Source: an uncultured Rhodospirillales bacterium | Lineage (GTDB): Bacteria; Pseudomonadota; Alphaproteobacteria; Acetobacterales; Acetobacteraceae | Length of the DNA: 64,000 bases | NCBI GenBank assembly: GCA_903835235.1 | Contig: CAILMF010000038.1 | Coordinates: 42,812 to 106,811 of the forward strand | Direction: 5' to 3' | Shown: positions 26,736 to 34,714 of the stretch, piece by piece | How positions within the stretch are numbered: position 1 is the first letter of the stretch | How the letters are laid out: the number at the start of each line of letters is the position of its first letter | Notes under the pieces: model-generated | What the model was told of the DNA's origin: nothing | Seen by the model: the letters and a program-made list of their open reading frames with translations, nothing else | Databases searched by the model: none | Position numbers and translations under genes: made by a program

Positions 26736-29373
26736 ACAGGATACCGCGGCAATGTCGGTTGACGTGACCAGCTGTGACCGCGAGCCGATCCACATCCCGG
26801 GGGCGATCCTGCCGCACGGCGCCATGCTGGTGCTGGATGCCGCTACGCTGGAAGTGCTGCAAGCCGCGGGCGACACGTCCCGCCTGCTGGGCGTGCACCT
26901 CGGCGCCGTGCTCGGGCGGTCGGCGGCGACCCTGTTTTCCCCGGACCAGGTCGAGAACCTGCGGGGGCTGGCCGCCGCGCTCAGTCTTGCCAAGCCGCGG
27001 CACCTGCTCGACCCGCAGATGCGCGTGATCGCGGACCAACCCATCGATGCCAGCCTGCACCGCAGCGGCGGGTCGCTGGTGCTGGAATTCGAAGCCGCCG
27101 ACCCCAGCGACCGCTTCGCCGCCGACCCGCTGACCGCGGTGCAGGAAATGGTTGCCGGGTTGGACGCGCCGCTGGCGCTCAGGGCGTTGTGCCAGCTTGC
27201 CGCTGAACGGGTGCGCCATGTCGTCCGCTATGACCGGGTGCTGGTCTATCGGTTCATGCTGGATGGCTCCGGCTGGGTCATCGCCGAGAGCAAGGAGCCG
27301 CATCTCGACCCCTTCATTGACCTGCACTACCCCGCGGCCGACATCCCCCAGCAGGCCCGCGACCTGTATGTGAAGAACTGGCTGCGGCTGATCACCCAGG
27401 TGGACTACGACGCGGCACCGCTGACCCCCACGCTCAATCCGCGCACCGGGCAGCCGCTCGACATGAGCCAGGCGATCCTGCGCAGCGTGTCGCCGATCCA
27501 CCTGGAATACCTGCGCAACATGGGTATCGGCGCGTCGATGTCGATTTCCATCATCCGCGACGGCAAGCTCTGGGGCCTCATCGCCTGCCATCACTACAGC
27601 GCGCGCATCCTGCCACGGCATTTGCGCGCCATCGGCGAATTGTTCGGCTCCATGTTTTCGCTGCAGCTGGAGGTCAGCGAGAAGAGCGAGCGGTTGGATG
27701 AGCGGCTGGCAAGCCGCGCGGTGCTGCAGAACCTCATGCTCAACCTGGCCAGCGCCGACGACTACGCCCATGGGCTGACCAAGGAATCGCCCAACCTGCT
27801 CGACTACATATGCTGCGACACGCCTGGCATCGACGGCGATGGTCGCGGCGGCGTCGCGGTCAGCGTCAAGGGGCAGCTGACATTTCTGGGCATCACGCCT
27901 GATGCGCGCCAGATCCTGTCGCTGGTGGACTGGCTGAGTTCCCAGGTCCCGCGGGATGGCGGCGTGTTCTCGACCGACCGCTTGTCGGAGCTTTGGCCGC
28001 CTGCCGCTGCCTTCACGGCGGTCGCCTCCGGCGTGCTCGTCATCTCGGTATCGGATGATCCGCGCGACTTCATCATCTGGTTCAGGCCGGAGCTGGTCGG
28101 GACCATCAGCTGGGCCGGAGAGCCGATCAAGCTGGTTGCCGGTGGCCCGAACGGGGACCGGCTCAGCCCGCGCAAATCCTTCGAGGTTTGGAAGGAGGAG
28201 GTCAGCGGACGCTGCCTGCCATGGGCGGCGGCCGACCTGGATGCGGCGTTCGACCTGCGGGTTTCCCTGCTGCACGTGGTCCTGCGCCGGATCAATGCGG
28301 TGGCGCTGGAACGCAAGCGGGTTGCCGAGCGCGACAAGGTCCTGATGGCCGAACTGGACCACCGGGTGAAGAACACCATCGCCAACATCCAGGCGCTGGT
28401 GACCCAGACCAGCCGCGGCGCAAGGTCCTTGACCGGTTTCGTGCAGGGGCTGGAGGGCCGCATCCAGGCCATGGCCAAGGCGCATAGCCTGCTGTCCCAA
28501 AGCCGCTGGGAGGGCGTGTCGATCGACAGGCTGCTGCGCGAAGAAGTCAACCACTATGCCGTGGGAGACAAGACGGTCTCGCTCAGCGGCCCCGACTTTC
28601 TGCTGACCCCGAAATCGGCGCTGTCGCTGTCGCTGGCGGTGCATGAACTGGCGACCAACGCGGCGAAATACGGCGCTTTCACCGCCTCTCTCGGCCATGT
28701 GGCGGTGGACTGGCGGCGGGCCAGGGATGGCGGCATCGAGCTGTCCTGGGCCGAGACCGGCGGCCCGCCGGTTGAACAGCCGGATCGCCGTGGCTTCGGC
28801 TCGACATTGATCGAACGCGCGCTGGCCATGGATACCGGTGGCCGGGCGACGGTGCATTACCTGCGCGCCGGCGTGGTGTGCGATATTTTCCTGCCGCCAG
28901 CGTCGGTCATTTCATCCAGCATCGGCCCGCCGGTGACCGCCACGCTGAAACTGGACGCCAGGCGGGAAGCAGACGCGCCGGCGGCGCCATCTTCGGACGC
29001 GTTTCGCATCCTGGTGGTGGAGGATTCCTTCCTGCTGGTCACCGCGATCCAGATCATGATCGACGACCTCGGTTGGGTGGTAGTCGGGCCCGCGACGTGC
29101 AAGGCAGATGCCCTGACGCTGGCGCGGTCGGAGGCATTCGATGCGGCGCTGCTCGACGTCAACCTGGATGGCGACACGTCCTGGGATGTTGCCGCGGTAC
29201 TGAAGGCGCGCGGCATCCCCTTCATATTTGGCACGGGATACGATGTGTTCAGCGTTCTGCCGGACGACCTGGCGGGCAGCACGATTATCGCCAAGCCCTA
29301 CTACAACAGGGAAATCGAACAACGGCTCCGGGAGGTGATAGCGGGCAAGGCATGCAGCTCCGCCGCAACCTAG
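26728..29373 (+). CDS. bphP: Bacteriophytochrome: PAS-GAF-PHY-HWE histidine kinase with C-terminal receiver
   Basis: 881 residues from ATG 26728; ATG 26752 is an alternative. Cys16 in SCDREPIHIPGAILPHG is the usual biliverdin-attachment Cys ahead of the PAS domain. The GAF domain has PAADIPQQAR (pyrrole-water Asp), SPIHLEYLRNMGIGASM and LIACHHYS. The PHY tongue keeps IWFRPE and SPRKSF. The kinase has H545 in ELDHRVKNTIANIQALV, an N-box HELATNAAKYGAF and SWAETGG, all marking the HWE subfamily. After a linker, residues ~757-881 form a receiver (VVEDSFLL, phospho-acceptor D810 in LLDVNLDGD, GTGY, AKPYYN). It is thus a red/far-red sensor that phosphorylates its own receiver or passes phosphate on; no separate output gene is adjacent. 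Confidence 0.95.
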   Translation: MAEQDTAAMSVDVTSCDREPIHIPGAILPHGAMLVLDAATLEVLQAAGDTSRLLGVHLGAVLGRSAATLFSPDQVENLRGLAAALSLAKPRHLLDPQMRVIADQPIDASLHRSGGSLVLEFEAADPSDRFAADPLTAVQEMVAGLDAPLALRALCQLAAERVRHVVRYDRVLVYRFMLDGSGWVIAESKEPHLDPFIDLHYPAADIPQQARDLYVKNWLRLITQVDYDAAPLTPTLNPRTGQPLDMSQAILRSVSPIHLEYLRNMGIGASMSISIIRDGKLWGLIACHHYSARILPRHLRAIGELFGSMFSLQLEVSEKSERLDERLASRAVLQNLMLNLASADDYAHGLTKESPNLLDYICCDTPGIDGDGRGGVAVSVKGQLTFLGITPDARQILSLVDWLSSQVPRDGGVFSTDRLSELWPPAAAFTAVASGVLVISVSDDPRDFIIWFRPELVGTISWAGEPIKLVAGGPNGDRLSPRKSFEVWKEEVSGRCLPWAAADLDAAFDLRVSLLHVVLRRINAVALERKRVAERDKVLMAELDHRVKNTIANIQALVTQTSRGARSLTGFVQGLEGRIQAMAKAHSLLSQSRWEGVSIDRLLREEVNHYAVGDKTVSLSGPDFLLTPKSALSLSLAVHELATNAAKYGAFTASLGHVAVDWRRARDGGIELSWAETGGPPVEQPDRRGFGSTLIERALAMDTGGRATVHYLRAGVVCDIFLPPASVISSSIGPPVTATLKLDARREADAPAAPSSDAFRILVVEDSFLLVTAIQIMIDDLGWVVVGPATCKADALTLARSEAFDAALLDVNLDGDTSWDVAAVLKARGIPFIFGTGYDVFSVLPDDLAGSTIIAKPYYNREIEQRLREVIAGKACSSAAT

Positions 29374-29408
29374 AACACAATGCGCCCTGTTGGGCGCATT
29401 GTGTTCTA
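29371..29408. terminator. Perfect 17-bp hairpin on the bphP stop codon
   Basis: The arms TAGAACACAATGCGCCC (29371-29387) and GGGCGCATTGTGTTCTA (29392-29408) pair perfectly around a TGTT loop. The TAG at the base is the bphP stop codon itself. There is no long T-tract, but the stem is strong enough to act as a bidirectional terminator or mRNA 3' protector. Confidence 0.7.
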
Positions 29409-29420
29409 TAACTATCTGAA

Positions 29421-29474
29421 CCTAGAGCAAGAGATACGTTCAGATGATTCCATCAGAACGGATATTGCTCTAGG
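29421..29474. repeat. REP-like imperfect palindrome
   Basis: The outer arms CCTAGAGCAA (29421-29430) and TTGCTCTAGG (29465-29474) pair perfectly. Inner arms CGTTCAGAT and ATCAGAACG nearly pair (one mismatch). Elements starting with CTAGAGCA and ending TGCTCTAG are common dispersed intergenic palindromes in alphaproteobacteria. The rest of 29475-29698 has no recognised content. Confidence 0.5.
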
Positions 29475-29698
29475 CAGGTCACCCTCACCGATGGCGACCC
29501 AGCCTGCGCCGACCCGGAGCCTGCTGAAAGGCATCGACCTGCTGGAAGGTCTGCTCTCCGCCCTCCTGCGACGCCACCTGGCCAGCCGCGGCCCTGCGCG
29601 ACAGCACGCCCACCAGTTCCAGCGGCGGCACGCATGGCTCGGCTGGGGCGGTTCACCCCCGCCCGCTCCATCAGGGCGCGCGCATCTCGGCGCCGCCA

Positions 29699-29788
29699 AT
29701 CGAGAGCAACCTGTTCACCGCCATCGCCCAGCTGAACACGACCATCGGTGGCCGGGTGCTGCGGAGCTACGACTTCCGGCACTGAGCC
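29699..29788 (+). repeat. Direct repeat copy B: duplicated 3' end of the six-repeat gene
   Basis: 90 bp identical to 25315-25404 except at two positions (T to C in ATT/ATC, A to C near the end). It keeps the frame LFTAIAQLNTTIGGRVLRSY up to DFRH and the stop. Nothing upstream of it resembles the rest of the six-repeat gene, so it is a stranded gene tail. 29789-29930 holds nothing recognisable. Confidence 0.85.
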
Positions 29789-29930
29789 TGGCCGGACCAC
29801 GATCCGCGCACCCTGCTTCAGTGTGAGCGGATAGCGCCGCAGGGGGCTGGCCAAGCCCCTGCCGCCGGGCACCGGGGCCGACAGAGGGAAGGCTGCACGG
29901 CCATCGGCGGCAGCGCGTCGGTGGCCGCGC

Positions 29931-31172
29931 TCAGAACCGGTCTGGCCGGTACGGTGCGGGGTCCAGGAAGGGCGCCTCGCCGGTCAGCAGCTCTGCCAGC
30001 AGCCGGCCGGTGCTGGGCCCCAGCGTCAGCCCCTGGTGGCCATGGCCGAAGGCACACCAGGCACCTGGCTGGCCGGGCAGGGGGCCGATCGACGGCAGCA
30101 TGTCCGGCATGCAGGGCCGTACGCCCATCCAGGGCGTCTGCTCCACCGCATCGGCCAGTGGCAGCAGGCCGCGCGCCACCGGCTCCGCCCGGGCGAGTTG
30201 CACCGGCGTTGGCGGTGCCTCGTCGCGAGCGAATTCGGCGCCGGTGGTCAGCCGCACCCCGGCCCGCATCGGCGCCAGCAGGAAGCCGCTGGCGGTATCC
30301 AGCAGCGGCCGGTTCAGCACGGCATTGCCCTGCAGGCGGAAGTGGCGGTGATAGCCGCGCTTGCCGAACAGCGGCGGCGCATAGCCCAGCGGCCCCGTCA
30401 CCTTCACCGACCCGGCGCCCAGCGCCACCACCACGGTCGCGGCCTCCACCGGGCCTTCCGCCGCCTGCACCTGCCAGCCGCTGCCGGCGCGGCGCAGGGT
30501 GGTGGCATCGCCCTGCACGAAGCGCCCGCCGGCCTCGGCGAAGCGCTGCGCATAGGCATTGGTCAACGCATGCGGGTCGCTGACCGAAAGCGGGTCGGTC
30601 CAATGCACGGCGCCCAGGCGCTGCACTTGCAGGTGCGGTTCGGCCGCCGCCAATGCCGCGCCATCCAACGCGGTGAAGTTCACCCCATGCTCGCGCCGCG
30701 CCAGCTCCGCCTGGGCCAGCGCCGCTTCCAGCAGCCGGGCGTCGCTGTACAGCCGCATCCAGCCGATCGGTCGCAGCAGTGCCATCGCCTCGGTATCCCG
30801 CGCCAGCGCCAGGTGCTCGTTCAGGCAGGTGGCGATCAGCGCGGCATGGCCCCGCACTGCCGTCGCGTAGCGTTCCGGCGCGGAATGCCACCAGTAGCGC
30901 AGCAGCGGCGCCACATACCCCGGCAGGGCGGAGGGGTGGTACACGGCGTCGATCGAGCGGTTCCGCGCGATCCGCCGCAGGTCGGCGCCGGCGCGCGGAA
31001 AGGCGGTGGGGAACACTGCCTCGCGCTGGATCAGCCCGCCATTGCCGAAGCTGGCGCCCTCGCCGGGGCCCTGCCGGTCCAGCAGGGTTACCGCGACCCC
31101 GCGGCGTTGCAGGTGCAGCGCCACCGAGACACCCACCATGCCCGCGCCCAGTACCAGCGCCGTCTGCGGCAT
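29931..31172 (-). CDS. FAD-dependent D-amino-acid dehydrogenase-like oxidoreductase (DadA/DAO family)
   Basis: 413 residues from ATG 31172 with GAAAGGA 9 nt upstream. It has an N-terminal Rossmann dinucleotide motif VLGAGMVGVSVALHLQRRG, then SFGNGGLIQ, a central substrate domain, and the C-terminal FAD-closing block PWMGVRPCMPDMLPSIG ... FGHGHQGLTLGPSTGRLLAE typical of DAO/DadA proteins. Such enzymes oxidatively deaminate D-amino or imino acids and feed electrons to the membrane chain. There is no clear operon partner: downstream (left) is the duplicated repeat tail, upstream a set of decayed genes on the other strand. Confidence 0.85.
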   Translation of the reverse strand: MPQTALVLGAGMVGVSVALHLQRRGVAVTLLDRQGPGEGASFGNGGLIQREAVFPTAFPRAGADLRRIARNRSIDAVYHPSALPGYVAPLLRYWWHSAPERYATAVRGHAALIATCLNEHLALARDTEAMALLRPIGWMRLYSDARLLEAALAQAELARREHGVNFTALDGAALAAAEPHLQVQRLGAVHWTDPLSVSDPHALTNAYAQRFAEAGGRFVQGDATTLRRAGSGWQVQAAEGPVEAATVVVALGAGSVKVTGPLGYAPPLFGKRGYHRHFRLQGNAVLNRPLLDTASGFLLAPMRAGVRLTTGAEFARDEAPPTPVQLARAEPVARGLLPLADAVEQTPWMGVRPCMPDMLPSIGPLPGQPGAWCAFGHGHQGLTLGPSTGRLLAELLTGEAPFLDPAPYRPDRF

Positions 31173-31379
31173 CAGGCCATCCTTTCAACCCGAGGGCCCG
31201 GCGACTCAGCCCGCCGGCCCGATATGCGGCACGATGGGCCGGAACCTCCGCGCCGCACAATCGTCCGCGGCCACGGGCTGCGCTGCGCCTGCCACAGACA
31301 TCCACATGGCTGGACCATCAACCTGGGCGGTCCCCCGGCAACGGCGCCCCGACAACCACGGCTGGCGCTCCCGAACCTC

Positions 31380-31822
31380 GGCGGCGACACCTGGTTCGCC
31401 AGCATGTACGCCAGCCATGATGCGCTGGCGGAAGCCCTGCGCCAGCGGTTGCAGCGCGTGCAGGCGGCATACGTCCAGGGCGGGCGGGACAGGTTGGGCG
31501 TGGACCTGCTGGACCCCGGCGACCGCGACGCCCCGCCGGTAGCCTGGCCGGTGCGGCGCGTGCATCCGAAAACGGGGCGGACCTCGCTCCACTTCAATCC
31601 GTACCACGTCCTGCGCTTCTCCGGCATGGCGGAGGCCGAGGGCAATGCGCTGTTCGGCGGGTTGCGGGAGCGGATGAACCAGCGGGATGCCGAGTACCAC
31701 CACAGGTGGCACAAGCATGACGACGTGATCTGGGACAAGTGCTGTTCCAACCACGAGGCGGCGGGGGGCTACCCGGTCGACCAGCCGCGCATCCATTGGC
31801 GCGCGACCATCCTGGAATGGGG
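31380..31822 (+). pseudogene. TauD/TfdA-type dioxygenase remnant (N-terminus missing)
   Basis: The plus frame reads GGDTWFASMYASHDALAEAL, VRRVHPKTGRTSLHFNPYHV, LRFSGMAEAEG and IHWRATILEW, matching the second half of Fe(II)/2-oxoglutarate dioxygenases of the TauD/TfdA family ('GGDTLFADMYAAYDALP', 'HPETGRKSL'). The N-terminal part with the HxD iron ligands is gone, and homology stops at 31820 without a proper end. The distal region reads WDKCCSNHEA in place of the usual WDNR-x-QH. It is a non-functional relic. Confidence 0.7.
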
Positions 31823-31888
31823 CCGTCCGCGGCGGGCCTGGGGCGTGCTCCCTGGACGTGTCCCTGGGGCGCTGCGGCACAGCCGCTC

Positions 31889-32324
31889 ATCCGCGTCGGC
31901 AGCAAGCTGCTGTGGTTCCTGAACACCTCGCTGAAGGCGGCGCCGCAGTACAACCGGTTCCTGCCCGGCGCGGCGCCGCCGGTGGCGGCACCTGGCCTGT
32001 ACCGCACCAAGCCGAAGGTGGAGGCGGGCCTGGGGCTGAAGGACGCCGAGAAGGGCGTCACCACCGCCAGCCAGAACTCGCAGAAGCTGGTCGACATCAC
32101 CGCCGAGGAGGCGATGAAGCAGGGCATCCTGTTCGCGGGTTCGCCGGACAGCGTCTATCGGCAGATCATGGAGTTCTACGACAAGGTCCGGCGGCTTCGG
32201 GCAGATCTGCCTGGTTGGCCGCAGCGGCCACATGACCCATGCGGAAAGCGAGAAGTCGATCCGCCTGTTCACCCAGGAAGTGCTGCCGCGCCTGAAGGTG
32301 GTGAAGCCGGTTGAGATTGACTGA
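31889..32324 (+). pseudogene. LLM flavin oxidoreductase C-terminal remnant with frameshift
   Basis: The frame reads KLLWFLNTSLKAAPQYNRFL, then ILFAGSPDSVYRQIMEFYDK, as in the C-terminal third of LLM-class monooxygenases. At ~32187-32190 one extra C shifts the frame; reading on in the next frame gives GGFGQICLVGRSGHMTHAES, EKSIRLFTQEVLPRLK and a stop at 32324, which is exactly the conserved LLM ending. The first two thirds are missing. It directly abuts the TauD relic. Confidence 0.75.
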
Positions 32325-32454
32325 GCATGGCGGCTGCGTGCTGGTGCGGCCGGATGGCCATGTCGCCTGGCGCATGCCATGGCAGCCGGACGACCTCGGC
32401 GGCGCGGTGACCGCGGCGCTCAATCAGGTAAGACGTGGGGGAACCCTGGCATGA
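32323..32454 (+). pseudogene. FAD-monooxygenase C-terminal remnant
   Basis: The short plus-strand frame EHGGCVLVRPDGHVAWRMPW up to a stop at 32454 resembles the extreme C-terminus of FAD-dependent aromatic hydroxylases ('-LVRPDG-VAWR---P-D'). Only ~43 codons remain. It overlaps the end of the LLM relic and the start of the hydrolase gene. Confidence 0.45.
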
Positions 32455-33236
32455 TGCAGCACGCAACCATCCCCGGCGGGATCAACCTGGCCTACGAGGT
32501 GACCGGCAACGGCCCGCCCCTGGTGCTGATGCATGGCGGCGAGGCCGACCACACGCAGTACACCGCCTTCATCCCGCATCTGGCGCCGCACTTCACCTGC
32601 ATCGCCTACAGCCAGCGGGACTGCGGCGCCACGCGCAACCCGGATGCGGAGTTCGGCATCACCGACCTGGCCGATGACGCCGCCGCGCTGATCGCCGCGC
32701 TGGGGCTGCAGCGGGCGCATGTCTTCGGCAGTTCCCTCGGCAGCGTCATCGCCCAGGCCCTGGCGGTGCGGCACCCCGCAAGCGTGGAACGGCTGGTGCT
32801 GTCGGCCGCCATCCGCATCGGCGAGAACATCGGCAGCATCAACCCTGGGGCTGCCGCGGAACTCGGCGTGCTGCGCGCGGATACGGCGGCGAATGCGCCG
32901 AAGATCGCCCGCTACTTCTACACCGACGACTACCTGGCGCAGCGGCCGGAGCTGGCGCAGCGCTTCGCCGGCGGCAAGCGGGGGCCGGTGCAGCAGGCGC
33001 GGCGCAATGCGCTGATCCCGCGGGCGCCGAAGCTGGAGCTGTCCGGCATAGCCGCCCCCACGTTGGTGCTGGCGCATGAGCTTGATCGCCTGGTGCCGCC
33101 GGCGCACAGCCTGGGCATTGCGCGCGAGATCCCGGGCGCGCGGACGGTGGTGCTGGAAGGGCTGGGCCATGTCGGCACCATCCAGGCGCCGGAGCGCGTG
33201 GCGGCGGCCATCACGCCCTTCCTGCTCGGCGGCTGA
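32451..33236 (+). CDS. Alpha/beta-fold hydrolase
   Basis: 261 residues from ATG 32451 (a second ATG follows directly), with a GTGGGGGA stretch upstream. It has the oxyanion LVLMHGGEADH motif, the nucleophile elbow FGSSLGSV (Ser), acid LAHELDRLVPP (Asp) and catalytic GLGHVGT (His), so the triad is complete. Fold and length fit small esterases or C-C hydrolases. It follows three decayed monooxygenase and dioxygenase genes on the same strand, so it may be the only survivor of a former ring- or ester-degrading cluster. 33237-33359 to the convergent Bug gene holds only GC-rich imperfect inverted repeats. Confidence 0.87.
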   Translation: MMQHATIPGGINLAYEVTGNGPPLVLMHGGEADHTQYTAFIPHLAPHFTCIAYSQRDCGATRNPDAEFGITDLADDAAALIAALGLQRAHVFGSSLGSVIAQALAVRHPASVERLVLSAAIRIGENIGSINPGAAAELGVLRADTAANAPKIARYFYTDDYLAQRPELAQRFAGGKRGPVQQARRNALIPRAPKLELSGIAAPTLVLAHELDRLVPPAHSLGIAREIPGARTVVLEGLGHVGTIQAPERVAAAITPFLLGG

Positions 33237-33359
33237 GGCCGCGCCGGCCGTTCGCGCCAAGCCGCGACGCCGGGTCTGCCGCAACGCTGCCGGCCGGCGC
33301 TTCAACGCATCCGGCGAAGCGGTCCGGGGCGGCCGGGCGCCCCCCCAGACCCACGCGCG

Positions 33360-34319
33360 CTACATGCGCAGGCCCAGCGCCTGCACCGCGGCGGTCTGTT
33401 CCGCCAGGATGCGCGGCGCGGCGGCGCGGTAGTCGGCGCTATCGAGGTAGGTGCGTGGCATGTCCAGCCGATCGAGCACGGCGTCATGCTCAGGATTGAA
33501 CAGCGCTTCCTTGAAGGCGTCGTGCAGCCTGCGGACCACCTCCGCGGGCATCCCCCGTGGGCCGACCAACCCATAGGGCGAGGTCTGCGCTATATCGATG
33601 CCGACCTCCCGCAGGGTGGGGGCGAAGGCGAAGCGTCGGATGCGTTCGGTGCCGAAGCTGACCAGCAACCGCAGCTGGCCGGCCTGCACCAGTTCACCCC
33701 ACAGGGTCGAGGCCGCCACCGCGTCCAACTGCCGCGCCATCAGCGCCGCCACGTCGTCGCCGCCACCGCGGAAGGGCACGTGCAGCCAGTCCAGCCCCAG
33801 CTTGCGGCCCACCTGTTCCATGGTGATGTGCTGCGTCGTGCCGACCCCGGCGGTGCCGAAGCTGACCTTGCCCGGGTTGGCTTTCACATGGTCGGCGAAT
33901 TGCTGCCAAGTCTGCCAGGGGCTGTCGGCGCGCACCACCACGCCGTAGGAATAGCCGACCAGCTGGATGATCCAGGTGAAGTCGTCCGGGATGGTGTAGG
34001 GCGGCCTGGCCATCATCGCGGGCATGCGGAAATTGGTGCCGTGCATCTGGCTCAGCAGGTAGCCGTCGCCGCGCTCCTCGGCCGCCACCGTCTGCGCGCC
34101 CAGGATGCCGCTGGCGCCCGCCTTGTTTTCGATGACGACGGCCTGGCCCAGGATGCGCGATGCCAGGGGCGCCAGCGCCCGCAGCTGGATATCGGCGGCC
34201 GCGCTGGCCAGCCAGGGCACGATGAGGCGTATCGGCCGGCTGGGGAACCCCGTGGACTGGGCCAGGGCCGGGGAGGCCAGGCTGCTGGCCAGCAGGCTGC
34301 GGCGGGTCAGCCTGGTCAT
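33360..34319 (-). CDS. Bug-family (TctC-like) periplasmic solute receptor
   Basis: 319 residues. N-terminal MTRLTRRSLLASSLASPALA is an export signal (twin-Arg-like RR with a short hydrophobic stretch). The mature part has FPSRPIRLIVPWLASAAADI, VIENKAGASGILGAQTVA, ITMEQVGRKLGL and VPFRGGGDDVAALMARQLDA, the standard Bug fold that binds carboxylates for tripartite tricarboxylate carriers. Such receptors are often orphans, as here: no TctA/TctB gene is nearby. The usual PxxPGGxxD loop is altered to PWLASAAAD. Its ATG overlaps the stop of the small upstream gene (ATGA). Confidence 0.9.
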   Translation of the reverse strand: MTRLTRRSLLASSLASPALAQSTGFPSRPIRLIVPWLASAAADIQLRALAPLASRILGQAVVIENKAGASGILGAQTVAAEERGDGYLLSQMHGTNFRMPAMMARPPYTIPDDFTWIIQLVGYSYGVVVRADSPWQTWQQFADHVKANPGKVSFGTAGVGTTQHITMEQVGRKLGLDWLHVPFRGGGDDVAALMARQLDAVAASTLWGELVQAGQLRLLVSFGTERIRRFAFAPTLREVGIDIAQTSPYGLVGPRGMPAEVVRRLHDAFKEALFNPEHDAVLDRLDMPRTYLDSADYRAAAPRILAEQTAAVQALGLRM

Positions 34320-34621
34320 GGTGCCAGTTCCATCACTTCCCGCACCCTGGAGACACGGCCGTCCCAGTGGCGGTCGAACTCGGCCTTCATGGCCGCCATG
34401 TTGGCGCTGGTTTCCAGGGCCTGGGCGGTGGCGACCTCGGGGAATTCATAGAAGGCGAAATGCGTCGCCGGCTCGGTCAGGCTCCAGCACCGCCAGGCAC
34501 GGGTGGCGCCGAAGGCGGCTGTCGCCTCGGGCAGGTGCTCGGTGCGGTACCAATGGTCGAAGGCGGGGCGGTCGGCGGCGTTGGCCAGCACGGCACGCAC
34601 CATCAGGCAGGCGGCGGCCAT
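34316..34621 (-). CDS. Small dimeric alpha-beta-barrel-like protein (EthD/DUF4286-like)
   Basis: 101 residues: MAAACLMVRAVLANAADRPA, FDHWYRTEHLPEATAAFGA, HFAFYEFPEVATAQALE. The pattern 'F--WY-TEHLP' followed by an amphipathic C-terminal half fits ferredoxin-like dimeric barrel proteins (EthD/DUF4286 group). Coupled by ATGA to the Bug receptor, so the two are co-translated. Role unknown; possibly a small isomerase or decarboxylase-like helper for the imported compound. Confidence 0.7.
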   Translation of the reverse strand: MAAACLMVRAVLANAADRPAFDHWYRTEHLPEATAAFGATRAWRCWSLTEPATHFAFYEFPEVATAQALETSANMAAMKAEFDRHWDGRVSRVREVMELAP

Positions 34622-34714
34622 GGGCGTCTCCTCAGTGTTGTTTGGTTCAGGCTAGCCAGCATGGCGGGAACTGGCCAGCGCCGGCCGCCATGGCGGGCCG
34701 CGACCAGCCCGGCA

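Noticed and set aside
26662..28857. 731-codon antisense frame in bphP
   Set aside because: Shadow of the well-supported phytochrome gene.
33237..33359. Terminator between the hydrolase and Bug genes
   Set aside because: Only GC-rich imperfect inverted repeats without a clean stem or T-tract; not strong enough to list.
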